Shown: positions 16,395 through 25,539, counted from the stretch's first letter. The stretch: 51,124 nucleotides of DNA from Clostridia bacterium (GCA_022797635.1 JAAWKZ010000006.1:1-51124); one strand, 5' to 3'. Numbers and translations: made by a program. The notes: a model not told the origin generated them from the letters alone.

Positions 16395-19043
16395 ATGTGG
16401 CACATATTATCTACAAAGGAAGTAGAGAGAAAAATGGGGACAAACCTACAGCTTGGACTAAGTCATAGGCAAGTAGAGGAAAGAAGACAAAAATATGGCA
16501 TAAACGAATTAGAAGAGCAAAAGAAAAAGCCGATATTTATCAAATTCTTAGAACAATTCAAAGATTTTATGATTATTATTCTACTCATTGCCTCAATCAT
16601 TTCAGCGGTAGTTACCAAAATGGAAGGTGGAAATGATTACTTTGACTCCATTATCATTATTGCAATTGTGGTATTTAATGCGATTATGGGGTTAGTACAA
16701 GAGGCAAAAGCAGAGAAGTCTTTAGAAGCATTAAAGAAAATGTCTGCTCCTACTTGTAAAGTAAGAAGAGGAGGAGAAATTGTTACTATTAAAGGAGAAG
16801 AGGTAGTTCCAGGAGATATTATTTTGTTAGAAGCAGGGAACTATGTACCAGCAGATTGTAGGTTGATTTCAGCTTCAGATTTAAAAATAGAAGAGTCTAG
16901 TTTAACAGGGGAAACAATGCCTTGTTTAAAAGAGGCAGATAGTATCTTACCAGAAAAAACAGCGTTAGGAGATATGAATAACTTAGCATTTGCTACAACA
17001 GTGGTGGTAAATGGGCATGGAGAAGCTATTGTGACTAATATTGGAATGAACACAAAAGTTGGCAAGATAGCGAAGATGATAATTACCAATGAAACTCCAG
17101 AAACGCCAATTCAGAAGAAATTAGGACAAGTAGGGAAAAGCTTAGGAATTGGTTGTCTCATGATTTGTTTATTCATTTTTGTCATTGGAATTTTAAAGAA
17201 AATAGAACCAATTGAAATGTTTATGACATCAGTAGGTCTTGCAGTAGCAGCGATTCCAGAAGGACTACCAGCAATTGTTACGATTATGCTTTCCATTGGA
17301 GTTACGAAAATGGCAAAGAAGAATAGCATTATTCGAAAATTACCAGCTGTTGAAACGCTAGGAAGTAGTAGTGTGATTTGTTCAGACAAAACAGGAACTT
17401 TGACACAGAATAAAATGCAGATTACAAAAATAGTGAATCATCAGGGAGAATTAACAGATAGAGAGCTAACTAAGAAAATTTTAGAGTTAGGGGCAATGTG
17501 TACAGATGTAGAAATTAGCGAAGTGTCAAAAGAATTAACGGGAGAGCCAACAGAAGTTGCAATTGTAGATAGAGCTTTAAAAGAAAGTATTAACAAGCAA
17601 GACTTATATCAAACAATGAAAAGAGTAGACGATATTCCTTTTGATTCTAACCGTAAAATGATGACTACTATTCACAAAATGCCAAGTGGTTATCGAATTA
17701 TTACAAAAGGGGCACCAGATGTTTTATTAAAACATTGTACACAAGTCTATGAGAATGGAAAAATAATAAATTTAACAAGTAGTTTGCTAACTCAAATTGA
17801 AAGACAGAATAATCAAATGGCAGACCAGGCGTTGCGTGTACTTGCTATAGCCTATTTAGATATGGATACTATACCTAGTAAAAAAGAGATGGAGCAGAAT
17901 TTAGTTTTTGTGGGACTAGTGGGAATGATTGATCCACCAAGAGAAGGCGTAAAAGAAGCAGTAGCAACTTGCCGAAAAGCTGGCATTAAAACGGTTATGA
18001 TTACAGGCGATCATATTGCTACAGCTAAAGCGATTGCAAGAGAATTGGGGATTTTAAAAGGGCAAGATTTAGCCATTACAGGGGAGGAATTAGACAAAAT
18101 TTCACAACCTGTGTTACAGAAAAATATTATGCAATATTCTGTATTTGCTAGAGTAACACCAGAGCATAAAGTGAGAATTGTGCAAGCGTATCAGTCTACA
18201 GGGGCAGTAGTTGCCATGACAGGAGATGGAGTAAATGATGCACCAGCACTCAAAAACGCAGATATTGGAATTGCTATGGGAAAGAATGGCACAGATGTAG
18301 CAAAAAATGCAGCAGATATGGTTTTGACTGATGACAACTTTGTGACAATTGTAGAGGCGGTGAAACAGGGAAGAAATATTTTTGATAATATTAAAAAAGC
18401 AGTTCATTTTTTAATTGCTACCAATATTGGAGAAATTGTGACCATCTTTTTAGGACTATTATTAGGTCTAAAGTCGCCATTGTTAGCCATTCAGTTACTA
18501 TGGGTAAATCTTGTAACAGACTCGCTTCCTGCAATAGCATTAGGACTAGAATCACCTGATAAAGACATTATGAATAGAAAACCAAGAGATAGCAAAAAGG
18601 GAATTTTTGCAGATGGTTTGTGGAGTAAAATTTTTGTAGAAGGAACTATGCTGGGGGTTCTAACATTAGTAGCATTTAGCATTGGGAACTCTTTGTATGG
18701 AGTAGAAGTTGGAAGAACAATGGCCTTTGTCAGTTTAGGGTTACTAGAATTAGTGCATAGTTTTAACATTAAAAGTGAAGAATCCATTTTTAAAACAGGA
18801 ATATTAGAAAATAAATATCTAGTTGGGGCATTTCTTTTAGGAACCATTTTACAAGTTGTTGTGGTATTGATTCCAGCAGTAGCAGACCTATTTAGCCTAG
18901 TTCCGCTAACAGGTACACAATGGATATATACCTTTGGTATTTCTATTTTACCACTTGTCATTATGGAACTACAAAAGAAAGTCAATGAATTGAGATTTGG
19001 AAAAAAGGTGTATGAAATGAAAGCAAATATCAAATCTGTATAA
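16395..19043 (+). CDS. P-type Ca2+-transporting ATPase (type IIA)
   Basis: 882-residue cation pump of the SERCA/PMCA-like bacterial group. Visible: N-terminal cation-ATPase domain, paired membrane helices (about 55-105), actuator motif SLTGET, membrane motif VAAIPEGLPAIV (calcium-type PEGLP), phosphorylation site DKTGTLT (Asp331), ATP-binding ITKGAPDVLL, hinge TGDGVNDAPAL, and six C-terminal helices. It probably exports Ca2+ from the cytoplasm; Mn2+ is an alternative. The start ATG follows AAGGAGGGTG. The gene stands alone, with a terminator at 19055, and is divergent from the racemase operon. Confidence 0.9.
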   Translation: MWHILSTKEVERKMGTNLQLGLSHRQVEERRQKYGINELEEQKKKPIFIKFLEQFKDFMIIILLIASIISAVVTKMEGGNDYFDSIIIIAIVVFNAIMGLVQEAKAEKSLEALKKMSAPTCKVRRGGEIVTIKGEEVVPGDIILLEAGNYVPADCRLISASDLKIEESSLTGETMPCLKEADSILPEKTALGDMNNLAFATTVVVNGHGEAIVTNIGMNTKVGKIAKMIITNETPETPIQKKLGQVGKSLGIGCLMICLFIFVIGILKKIEPIEMFMTSVGLAVAAIPEGLPAIVTIMLSIGVTKMAKKNSIIRKLPAVETLGSSSVICSDKTGTLTQNKMQITKIVNHQGELTDRELTKKILELGAMCTDVEISEVSKELTGEPTEVAIVDRALKESINKQDLYQTMKRVDDIPFDSNRKMMTTIHKMPSGYRIITKGAPDVLLKHCTQVYENGKIINLTSSLLTQIERQNNQMADQALRVLAIAYLDMDTIPSKKEMEQNLVFVGLVGMIDPPREGVKEAVATCRKAGIKTVMITGDHIATAKAIARELGILKGQDLAITGEELDKISQPVLQKNIMQYSVFARVTPEHKVRIVQAYQSTGAVVAMTGDGVNDAPALKNADIGIAMGKNGTDVAKNAADMVLTDDNFVTIVEAVKQGRNIFDNIKKAVHFLIATNIGEIVTIFLGLLLGLKSPLLAIQLLWVNLVTDSLPAIALGLESPDKDIMNRKPRDSKKGIFADGLWSKIFVEGTMLGVLTLVAFSIGNSLYGVEVGRTMAFVSLGLLELVHSFNIKSEESIFKTGILENKYLVGAFLLGTILQVVVVLIPAVADLFSLVPLTGTQWIYTFGISILPLVIMELQKKVNELRFGKKVYEMKANIKSV

Positions 19044-19054
19044 AGTAATTAATA

Positions 19055-19090
19055 AAACGTAGCCATTTGCTCTGGCTACGTTTCGAAAAT
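19055..19090 (+). terminator. intrinsic terminator of the P-type ATPase
   Basis: Perfect 11-bp stem 19055-19065 / 19073-19083 with a 7-base loop; the T tail is weak. Confidence 0.65.
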
Positions 19091-19114
19091 AAAAGGGGAT
19101 GTTTTACTAATCTA

Positions 19115-19146
19115 TAGTCAATAACGGAGTAACTTATTATTGACTA
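19115..19146. repeat. inverted repeat in an intergenic gap
   Basis: TAGTCAATAA, 12 bases, TTATTGACTA: 10-bp perfect arms with no T tail. It lies between two convergent transcription units, each with its own terminator, so its role is unclear. The rest of 19147-19245 holds nothing I can name. Confidence 0.4.
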
Positions 19147-19245
19147 CATCTATAATATACCAATCCATTTTGTCCTTTTTGTGAACTGTAAGTGATTATC
19201 TGGCAAAATAAGTATTAAGAAATTATGAAGTTTAAAATATGAATA

Positions 19246-19281
19246 AAAGTAAGTTGCTTTTTATACATAGCAACTTACTTT
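19246..19281 (-). terminator. intrinsic terminator of the M23 gene
   Basis: Perfect 13-bp stem 19246-19258 / 19269-19281 with a 10-base loop, just after the stop codon at 19286. Confidence 0.7.
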
Positions 19282-19285
19282 CGGT

Positions 19286-20296
19286 TTATTTGTAAATATA
19301 ATTTTGTGGATTGACTGAAACTCCATTAATTTGAATTTCAAAATGTAGATGGTTACCATTTGAATTACCAGTAGAACCTACTTGTGCAAGAACATCTCCT
19401 GCTTTTACTTTAGTTCCTACTTTTACTAATAATTTACTACAATGACCATAATAAATTTTTACACCATTACCACAGTCAACAATTACTAAGTTTCCATAGC
19501 TTCCTTGCCAACCGGAAAAAGATACTTTACCTTCTGTAGCTGATTTTATTTTAGTTCCATAGGGTGCTGCAATATCTAATCCATTATGAGGAAAACTACG
19601 TATACTTTCCATACTACCAAAACGAGAAGTAATAATACCTGTAATTGGTTTTTGAGCTAAATAAACACCATTTACAGAAGAACCTTCCATTTTTTGTAAT
19701 TCTTTAGATACTTGTTTTTCAGCTTTAGCAACTGCTACGGGGCTATATTCTTCTCCATCTTCTGAATGAACTTTATTAATTCCAATAGAGAATTTAACAC
19801 TATCTTTATATTCCTTTTTCATTTCTGCAACAATTGTTTCAGCTTCTTCTAATGAAGCAACTACAGATTGTTCTTTACCATTTAAAGTAACTGCATAATA
19901 TTCATAAGTAATTTTAACTGAGTCTTCAATTTGAGCAAGAACTTCAGTGTCATTTAATTCTTTACTTTTACTAACAAAAGCTAATTTATATTCAGGAGCT
20001 TCTGGTAAATCTACATATGCAATATTATCTGTTCCCTCTTTGTTATATAATTCTTGTATTTGATTCTCAAGAACTTTTTTATCTTTTACATATCCGATAC
20101 TTTCTCCTGCAACGTATACTTCGCATACTAATTGATATTTAAGAAGAAAGATACCACCTATGATAAATAAAGCAATCGCAATAAGACGTATCCACTTAAA
20201 TGTTTCTTTTGTATAGTATTTAATACGTTTATTTAAAATAAACTTCACTCTCCTTTTTAATAGTTGATCAGGGAAAAAATCCCTTTTTTTCATCAT
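19286..20296 (-). CDS. Membrane-anchored M23 (LytM) peptidase
   Basis: 336 residues. A basic N-terminus is followed by one membrane segment (about 36-53), then an extracytoplasmic region with LNGKEQSVVASLEEAE, and a C-terminal LytM domain (about 215-336). Zinc ligands are visible in PHNGLDIAAP (His, Asp) and GNHLHFEI (HxH), so it is probably an active peptidoglycan endopeptidase acting outside the membrane. Two ATGs are adjacent at the start; the second fits the AGG site slightly better. A promoter lies 12 bases upstream. The htrA gene behind it has its own terminator, so it is not in the same transcript. Confidence 0.88.
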   Translation of the reverse strand: MMKKRDFFPDQLLKRRVKFILNKRIKYYTKETFKWIRLIAIALFIIGGIFLLKYQLVCEVYVAGESIGYVKDKKVLENQIQELYNKEGTDNIAYVDLPEAPEYKLAFVSKSKELNDTEVLAQIEDSVKITYEYYAVTLNGKEQSVVASLEEAETIVAEMKKEYKDSVKFSIGINKVHSEDGEEYSPVAVAKAEKQVSKELQKMEGSSVNGVYLAQKPITGIITSRFGSMESIRSFPHNGLDIAAPYGTKIKSATEGKVSFSGWQGSYGNLVIVDCGNGVKIYYGHCSKLLVKVGTKVKAGDVLAQVGSTGNSNGNHLHFEIQINGVSVNPQNYIYK

Positions 20297-20307
20297 GCCT
20301 AAACTAT

Positions 20308-20336
20308 ATTATACCATATATTGTAACCAAAAGCAA
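20308..20336 (-). promoter_or_regulatory. promoter of the M23 gene
   Basis: Minus strand TTGCTT (20336-20331), 17 bases, TATAAT (20313-20308). Confidence 0.6.
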
Positions 20337-20355
20337 ATTTAGTATACATAAAAAC

Positions 20356-20388
20356 AAGAGAAATAGGCTAATTTTGCCTATTTTTCTT
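20356..20388 (-). terminator. intrinsic terminator of htrA
   Basis: Stem 20356-20368 / 20376-20388 with one mismatch and a 7-base loop; the minus-strand continuation is TGTTTTTATG. Confidence 0.65.
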
Positions 20389-20395
20389 AAGTTTA

Positions 20396-21703
20396 TTATG
20401 GTTGTTCTTGTAATGTTACAGTGATATCTTTTTCTTTACCATCACGATAGATTTTTAATTTCAAAGTATCACCAATTTGTTTTTTATTTTTTATTTCATT
20501 TAATTCGTCCATTTTGGTAATTTTCTTTCCTTCAGCTTCAATAATAACGTCGCCTGGTTTAATACCAGCTTTTTCCGCTGCTGAGAAATCATCTACAGTT
20601 TTAACATAAACTCCAATTACTAAGTTATTTCTCTCAGCAGTTTCTTTGTCTAAGTCAATACCACTAATTCCAACATAAGGACGTTTTACTTTGCTATATT
20701 GAATTAATTGGTTATAAATATCTTTGGTAGCATTAATAGGAATAGCAAATCCAATACCTTCAACAGCTGTTCCAGATAATTTTAAAGTATTTACACCAAT
20801 AACCTGACCTTTACTGTTAACTAGGGCACCACCACTATTTCCTGAGTTGATAGCAGCGTCCGTTTGAATAGCAACATATTTGTTACCGTCTTCGTCAGAT
20901 ACTTCACGATTTACTGCACTGATAATACCAGCAGTAACGCTGTTATCTAAACCTAGTGGACTACCCATAGCCATTGAAAATTCTCCTACTTGAACACTAT
21001 CAGAATCTCCAAGTTCAGCAGCTGTTAAATCTGTTTTATCAATTTTAATAACAGCTAAATCAGTTTGAGAATCAGTACCAATAATTTCTCCTTTATATTC
21101 AGTATCATCATTATATAGTTTAACTGTTACTTTATTTGCTTTGCCAATTTCATAAAAAGAGTTATTACTAGAGCTAGAAGAATTAATAACATGATTATTG
21201 GTTAAAATATATCCATCTTCACTAATAATAATTCCAGATCCTCTTGCCGTTGCAGTGCTAGGTGTTCTATTAAAAATAGAATTTACAGAATATTCTACAG
21301 TAATAGCAACAATAGATGGTTGTACTTTTTTAGCAACTCCAACACCTGTATCAGAATAGCCTTGTAGTGAAATTAATTGCGTATTTATATTAGAAGTACT
21401 AGAGTTTTCTTCTCCGCCTTTTCCAGAATCTGTGTAAGGAGATGTACTTACTAATTGTCTAATAATTTGTTCTTTTATACTTGGTACACTAATACAAGTA
21501 CCAAGTACTAACACAGTTCCTAAAATTCCACAAAAGAATGGAAGGATAACTGTTTTTCCAAAACCACTGCCGCTTGATTTTTGCTTTTTTTCGCTATTAC
21601 GAAATTCTTTGTAGCTAGCTTCAGTTACAGAAGGTCTAGTGTTTGTAAAAGTTTGACTATTTTCAGTTACATTATTGTTTTCATTTGATTGATTTTCTTC
21701 CAT
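20396..21703 (-). CDS. htrA: HtrA/DegP-type serine protease with PDZ domain
   Basis: 435-residue membrane-anchored quality-control protease. Order: hydrophilic Asn/Ser-rich N-terminus, one membrane segment (about 52-74), a linker, the trypsin-like domain with ILTNNHVI (His), DLAVIKID (Asp) and NSGNSGGALV (Ser), then a PDZ domain (about 340-430; AGIKPGDVIIEAEGKKI). The cytoplasmic tail and single helix fit the Firmicute HtrA type. The start is ATG 21703 with GGAGGT 7 bases upstream; an in-frame TTG at 21718 lies within that site. Single-gene unit with a good promoter. Confidence 0.93.
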   Translation of the reverse strand: MEENQSNENNNVTENSQTFTNTRPSVTEASYKEFRNSEKKQKSSGSGFGKTVILPFFCGILGTVLVLGTCISVPSIKEQIIRQLVSTSPYTDSGKGGEENSSTSNINTQLISLQGYSDTGVGVAKKVQPSIVAITVEYSVNSIFNRTPSTATARGSGIIISEDGYILTNNHVINSSSSSNNSFYEIGKANKVTVKLYNDDTEYKGEIIGTDSQTDLAVIKIDKTDLTAAELGDSDSVQVGEFSMAMGSPLGLDNSVTAGIISAVNREVSDEDGNKYVAIQTDAAINSGNSGGALVNSKGQVIGVNTLKLSGTAVEGIGFAIPINATKDIYNQLIQYSKVKRPYVGISGIDLDKETAERNNLVIGVYVKTVDDFSAAEKAGIKPGDVIIEAEGKKITKMDELNEIKNKKQIGDTLKLKIYRDGKEKDITVTLQEQP

Positions 21704-21740
21704 TAATTTTACCTCCAAAAATTTTTTGAAATTTATTTAT

Positions 21741-21770
21741 ATCATATCCTAAAACAAATATATCATACAA
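21741..21770 (-). promoter_or_regulatory. promoter of htrA
   Basis: Minus strand TTGTAT (21770-21765), 18 bases, TATGAT (21746-21741). Confidence 0.55.
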
Positions 21771-21816
21771 GACTTTTGTGAAAAAAGTGTGAAAAAAATC
21801 TGAATAACATGCGAAC

Positions 21817-21845
21817 TTGACAGTGGCTACGGAATTGAATATAAT
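21817..21845 (+). promoter_or_regulatory. consensus sigma-A promoter of the pilin-like/rnhB operon
   Basis: TTGACA 21817-21822, 17-base spacer, TATAAT 21840-21845: a perfect consensus, so strong constitutive transcription is expected. Confidence 0.8.
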
Positions 21846-21935
21846 AAATAACAAAATATAATACAAAAGAAAATAATAAAAAAGGGAGTAAGAAAATATA
21901 TTTACTATGAAGAAATAAAAAGGAGCAAGCAAAAA

Positions 21936-22460
21936 ATGAAGAGTGAAAAAGGGCTGACATTTATTAGTACAGCTATTTTAGTGGTTGTTATTGCAGCAAT
22001 AACTTTTGGTGTAGTCTATTTTGTAAGACTTCAATTAGACAAAGGAAAAAATGAAGATATTAAAACAGATATGTTATTAGTGGAAGCAAAAGTGCAAAAA
22101 CTATCAGGGGAATACATTTTGAAAAAGGAAGAAGATATCCTAATAGGAACCAAATTAAAGGATATGGAAGAAGAGACTATCATTAAAGAGTTTTTAGAAA
22201 AAGAAATTTTGAATAAAGATGAAAAAGAAGCAAAATATTATGTGCTAGACCAAAATAATATTAATGAAATGGAATTAGAAAATGTAGAATTGGAAAAAGA
22301 TAGTTATTATATAGTGGATTATAATTCTAGTAAAGTATATTATACCAAAGGCTATAGTGATGAAGAAGGAGAAGTTCATTATTTAGTAGAAAAGGAAGAT
22401 AACCAAAGTAGCAAAGAAGAGAGAAAAGAAGATAGCAAGGAAGTAGAGAAAGAAAAATAA
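21936..22460 (+). CDS. Prepilin-like single-pass membrane protein
   Basis: 174 residues. The start MKSEKGLTFISTAILVVVIA resembles a type IV prepilin leader (short basic stretch ending in Gly, then a long hydrophobic helix), but position 5 after the Gly is Ser rather than the usual Glu, so processing and assembly are uncertain. The remainder is acidic and ends in a Glu/Lys tail; the segment DSYYIVDYNSSKVYYTKGY resembles C-terminal parts of small clostridial pseudopilin-like proteins. It heads an operon with two more small membrane proteins, rnhB and a pyrimidine phosphorylase. No pilus assembly ATPase is in the window. Function unknown. Confidence 0.7.
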   Translation: MKSEKGLTFISTAILVVVIAAITFGVVYFVRLQLDKGKNEDIKTDMLLVEAKVQKLSGEYILKKEEDILIGTKLKDMEEETIIKEFLEKEILNKDEKEAKYYVLDQNNINEMELENVELEKDSYYIVDYNSSKVYYTKGYSDEEGEVHYLVEKEDNQSSKEERKEDSKEVEKEK

Positions 22461-22518
22461 AATGTAGAAAGGAGTATATGGTGTATTTAAGTTACTAAAT
22501 ATATCATACGAGAAACAA

Positions 22519-22695
22519 ATGAAAAGAAAAATAGAAAATCTAGAAATGGACGAAATACAAGAAAAAATTAAAAAGAATAAGAGAATTAATTTGATTTTAA
22601 AAGCAATACTTTTATTTGTTCTTGTAGCAGCATTAGGAATTACAATCCCAATGATAGAAACAATACAAAGAGGGCCTGATGTAGAAATGAATTGA
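22519..22695 (+). CDS. 58-residue membrane protein
   Basis: Starts MKRKIENLEMDEIQEKIKKN, then one membrane helix (about 24-44) and a short tail ending GPDVEMN. ATG 22519 has only a weak site. A strong AAAGGAG at 22468-22474 instead precedes ATG 22478, which reads six codons and stops; the frame of this gene is open back through that point (..KLLNISYEKQ). A small indel near 22480 may therefore have cut the true N-terminus. It lies between two other membrane-protein genes in one operon. Family unknown. Confidence 0.5.
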   Translation: MKRKIENLEMDEIQEKIKKNKRINLILKAILLFVLVAALGITIPMIETIQRGPDVEMN

Positions 22696-22729
22696 TAATT
22701 AGAAAGAACAGAAGAGGAACGAGAAAAAT

Positions 22730-23242
22730 ATGGAAGAATTAAAGAAGATTAAAAGAAGTAATATAAGAGTTATAATTGCTATCATATTAGTGATACTCTA
22801 TTTTATAGTAACTGTGAATTGGTATTATAGCTCTTTAGAAGAATTGAGACAAAGAGCAAAAAGCTATGTGAGAAAAGAGATAGGATTATTGAATGCTCAA
22901 ATAGGTTCCTATGTTGGGAAAAACAAAATGGGAATTGTGGTTAAAGAATTATGTGATACAGTAATAAAAAGCAATTCACAGATGGAAGGTAGTAACCAAA
23001 AAATAGTATTTGATAAGAGTAATCTAGTATTTATCAAAGAGGGAAATATTAGTCAACTAGAAAAGAGAGAAGATTGGGAAAATAGTGATGCTTTCTATAA
23101 GCCAGAGGATATTATAAACTTAAGAGATGCTATTTCTACTAATTGTAAATACGATGTGAATGTTAGTTATGATGAGCAAGGAGTTATTATAGGGATTGGA
23201 ATTATGCAAAAGGGTACTGTTCAAAATATGGAAAATGAATAA
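22730..23242 (+). CDS. Single-pass membrane protein of unknown function
   Basis: 170 residues with a short basic N-terminus, one membrane helix (about 14-31), then a soluble, presumably outside, domain with mixed charge (about 35-170) including GSYVGKNKMGIVVKELCDTV and a C-terminal beta-rich part (VNVSYDEQGVIIGIGI). I do not recognise the family. It is the third membrane-protein gene of the operon and ends 18 bases before rnhB. Start has GAGGAACG about 9 bases upstream. Confidence 0.65.
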   Translation: MEELKKIKRSNIRVIIAIILVILYFIVTVNWYYSSLEELRQRAKSYVRKEIGLLNAQIGSYVGKNKMGIVVKELCDTVIKSNSQMEGSNQKIVFDKSNLVFIKEGNISQLEKREDWENSDAFYKPEDIINLRDAISTNCKYDVNVSYDEQGVIIGIGIMQKGTVQNMENE

Positions 23243-23260
23243 TAAAAAAGGACAAAGCAA

Positions 23261-23923
23261 ATGAAAGAAAAAGAATTAATTAGATTGACAGAACTGAAAA
23301 AGGTAGAAGAAGAATTATATGAACAAAATAATATAACAGCTATTGCAGGAATTGATGAAGCAGGAAGAGGACCACTTGCAGGACCTGTTGTTGTGGCTTG
23401 TTGTATAATGCCAAGGGAATCTATGATAGTGGGAGTAAACGATTCTAAAAAAATAGCAGAGAAGAAGAGAGAAAAGCTCTATGAATTGGTTACAGAAGAA
23501 GCAATTAGCTATGGTGTAGGAATTATTGGACAAAATGAAATTGACGAAATTAATATTTTACAGGCAACCAAAAAAGGTTTAACTATGGCAATTAAAGATA
23601 TGGAAGAAAAACTAAAAGAAAAGCCAGAACTAGGAATAGCAAAACCAGATGCTATTTTAGTAGATGCCTTAACTAAAATTGATACAGATGGTATACCATA
23701 TAAATCTATTGTTCATGGTGATGCAATCAGTTATTCTATTTCGTGTGCTTCTATTATTGCAAAAGTAACAAGAGATAGAATTATGAGACAGTGGGATGAG
23801 GTATATCCACAGTATGGGTTTGAAAAACATAAAGGCTATGGAACAGCAGCACATATTCAAGCAATTAAGGAATATGGACTTTGCCCATTACATCGTCGTA
23901 GTTTTACGAAGAATTTTGTGTAG
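23261..23923 (+). CDS. rnhB: Ribonuclease HII
   Basis: Cytoplasmic nuclease that removes RNA from RNA-DNA hybrids and single ribonucleotides from DNA. All type II motifs are present in 220 residues: GIDEAGRGPLAGPVV (catalytic Asp32, Glu33), NDSKKIAEKKRE, VDALTKI (Asp), ASIIAKVTRDR, and HKGYGTAAHIQAIKEYG..HRRSF. Length is normal. It lies between a membrane-protein gene and the phosphorylase gene (15-base gap). Confidence 0.97.
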   Translation: MKEKELIRLTELKKVEEELYEQNNITAIAGIDEAGRGPLAGPVVVACCIMPRESMIVGVNDSKKIAEKKREKLYELVTEEAISYGVGIIGQNEIDEINILQATKKGLTMAIKDMEEKLKEKPELGIAKPDAILVDALTKIDTDGIPYKSIVHGDAISYSISCASIIAKVTRDRIMRQWDEVYPQYGFEKHKGYGTAAHIQAIKEYGLCPLHRRSFTKNFV

Positions 23924-23938
23924 AAAAAGGAGGCACAT

Positions 23939-25237
23939 TTGAATATACAAGAGATTATTGCTAAAAAAAGAGATAAACAAGAACTAAGTAAGGAAGAAAT
24001 AGAATATTTTGTAACAAATTATACAAATGGAACTATCCCAGATTATCAAGCAGCAGCACTAACGATGGCAATTTATATAAATGGAATGAATGAAGAAGAA
24101 ACAACCAATTTAACATTAGCAATGGCACATTCAGGAGATATTTTAGATTTATCAGAATTTGGAGTAGTTGTAGACAAGCATAGTACAGGAGGAATAGGAG
24201 ATAAAGTAACTTTAATTTTAGCTCCGATTATAGCTTCTTTAGGCATTCCAGTAGCTAAAATGTCAGGTAGAGGATTAGGATACACAGGAGGAACTATTGA
24301 TAAACTAGAAGCGATACCAGGTTATTGTACCAATATTACTATAGAAGAATTTAGAAAAAATGTTGGAGAAATTGGAATTAGTTTAATGGGCCAAACTTTA
24401 AATTTAGCGCCAGCTGATAAAAAGCTCTATGCTTTGCGTGACACGATTGCAGCAACGGAAAGCATTCCACTCATTAGTTCTAGTATTATGAGTAAAAAGA
24501 TAGCAGCAGGAGCCAATAAGATTGTGCTTGATGTAACTTGTGGAAGTGGAGCATTTATGAAAGATTTGAGTCAAGCTGTTAAACTAGCCGAAACTATGAA
24601 AAGGATAGGAGAATTAGCGCAAAAGGAGACAGTATGTGTTATTACTTCTATGGAGGAGCCTTTGGGTGAAGCAGTAGGCAACTCATTAGAGGTAGCCGAA
24701 GCAATTAGGGCATTACAAGGAAATATGGCAGAAGATGTAAGAGAGGTAGTGTTAGCTTTAGGTGCTTATATGCTGATGCTAGTAGGCAAAGAGAATGACA
24801 TAGAAGGAAATAAACGAAAAATGATAAGACAAGTTCAAAATGGTGAGGCTTTGAAAAAGTTGAAAGAATTAATTCAAATACAAGGTGGAGATATTTCATA
24901 TATTGAAAATGTAGACTTATTACCAAAAGCAAAATATATCGTGCCATTAGTTGCAACAAAATGTGGATATATTAGGAGTTTAGATGCTAAAAGTGTAGGA
25001 GAGATATCTATGCATTTAGGAGCAGGCAGAGAAACAAAGGAAGATGCAATTGACCCTGCAGTGGGAGTTGTTCTGAAAAAGAAAATAGGTGATTATGTAC
25101 AAGAAAATGAGGTATTAGCATACATTCATGCTAATAGTGAAGAAAAAGGAAAAGAAGCAGTAAAACTACTAGGGACATGTTATGAGATTGTAAAAGAAAG
25201 AATAGAAAAGAAAAGTAGTATTTTGAAAGTATTATAG
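23939..25237 (+). CDS. pdp: Pyrimidine-nucleoside (thymidine) phosphorylase
   Basis: Homodimeric enzyme that splits uridine, thymidine or deoxyuridine with phosphate, giving the base and (deoxy)ribose-1-phosphate. 432 residues with the phosphate-binding KHSTGGIGDKV, the signature MSGRGLGYTGGTIDKLEAIPG, and a C-terminal PYNP domain (HLGAGRETKEDAIDPAVG). The start is a TTG (23939) 5 bases after AAGGAGG, giving MNIQEIIAKKRDKQELSKEE. Whether it is Pdp or DeoA cannot be settled by eye; the low-GC Firmicute type is usually Pdp. Last gene of its operon. Confidence 0.93.
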   Translation: MNIQEIIAKKRDKQELSKEEIEYFVTNYTNGTIPDYQAAALTMAIYINGMNEEETTNLTLAMAHSGDILDLSEFGVVVDKHSTGGIGDKVTLILAPIIASLGIPVAKMSGRGLGYTGGTIDKLEAIPGYCTNITIEEFRKNVGEIGISLMGQTLNLAPADKKLYALRDTIAATESIPLISSSIMSKKIAAGANKIVLDVTCGSGAFMKDLSQAVKLAETMKRIGELAQKETVCVITSMEEPLGEAVGNSLEVAEAIRALQGNMAEDVREVVLALGAYMLMLVGKENDIEGNKRKMIRQVQNGEALKKLKELIQIQGGDISYIENVDLLPKAKYIVPLVATKCGYIRSLDAKSVGEISMHLGAGRETKEDAIDPAVGVVLKKKIGDYVQENEVLAYIHANSEEKGKEAVKLLGTCYEIVKERIEKKSSILKVL

Positions 25238-25267
25238 AAAAAACCGCAATTTATTTTGCGGTTTTTT
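25238..25267. terminator. bidirectional intrinsic terminator
   Basis: 12-bp stem 25238-25249 / 25256-25267 (AAAAAACCGCAA / TTGCGGTTTTTT) between convergent genes. Confidence 0.9.
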
Positions 25268-25272
25268 AGTAA

Positions 25273-25539
25273 TTATAACTGAATTCCCATATTTTCAGGA
25301 GTTTGTTGAATTTGTTCAGAAAAATTGGCAAATTGCTCCTGGCTAAGAAAACGATTTAGATTTTTTACAGTGATTCCAGTAGAAGCAGATAAATTATCTA
25401 GATTGATTTGATTTGTATTTTCTTCTAAGAAATTTTTTAGTTGTCCCATTTCATATTGGTCTTTAGGTTGACAGTTTGGACATACACTAGAGTTAGTCAT
25501 AAAGAAACAGCCACAACGGCTACATTTGTTAAAATTCAT
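25273..25539 (-). CDS. Small zinc-ribbon protein, YvyF-like
   Basis: 88 residues. The N-terminus has two CxxC pairs (KCSRCGCFFM and VCPNCQ, residues 6-24) for one zinc ion. Next come a helical stretch, and DNLSASTGITVKNLNRFLSQE, which looks like a small helix-turn-helix. The combination resembles the N-terminal half of the YvyF/TIGR03826 proteins found in flagellar operons, although no flagellar gene is near. It may be a regulator. It is divergent from reverse rubrerythrin, and the region between carries inverted repeats. The start has CGGAGG 8 bases upstream. Confidence 0.65.
   Translation of the reverse strand: MNFNKCSRCGCFFMTNSSVCPNCQPKDQYEMGQLKNFLEENTNQINLDNLSASTGITVKNLNRFLSQEQFANFSEQIQQTPENMGIQL

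Noticed and set aside
19115..19146. Inverted repeat as an insertion-sequence end
   Set aside because: Arms are only 10 bases with a 12-base loop and no transposase or target duplication is near.
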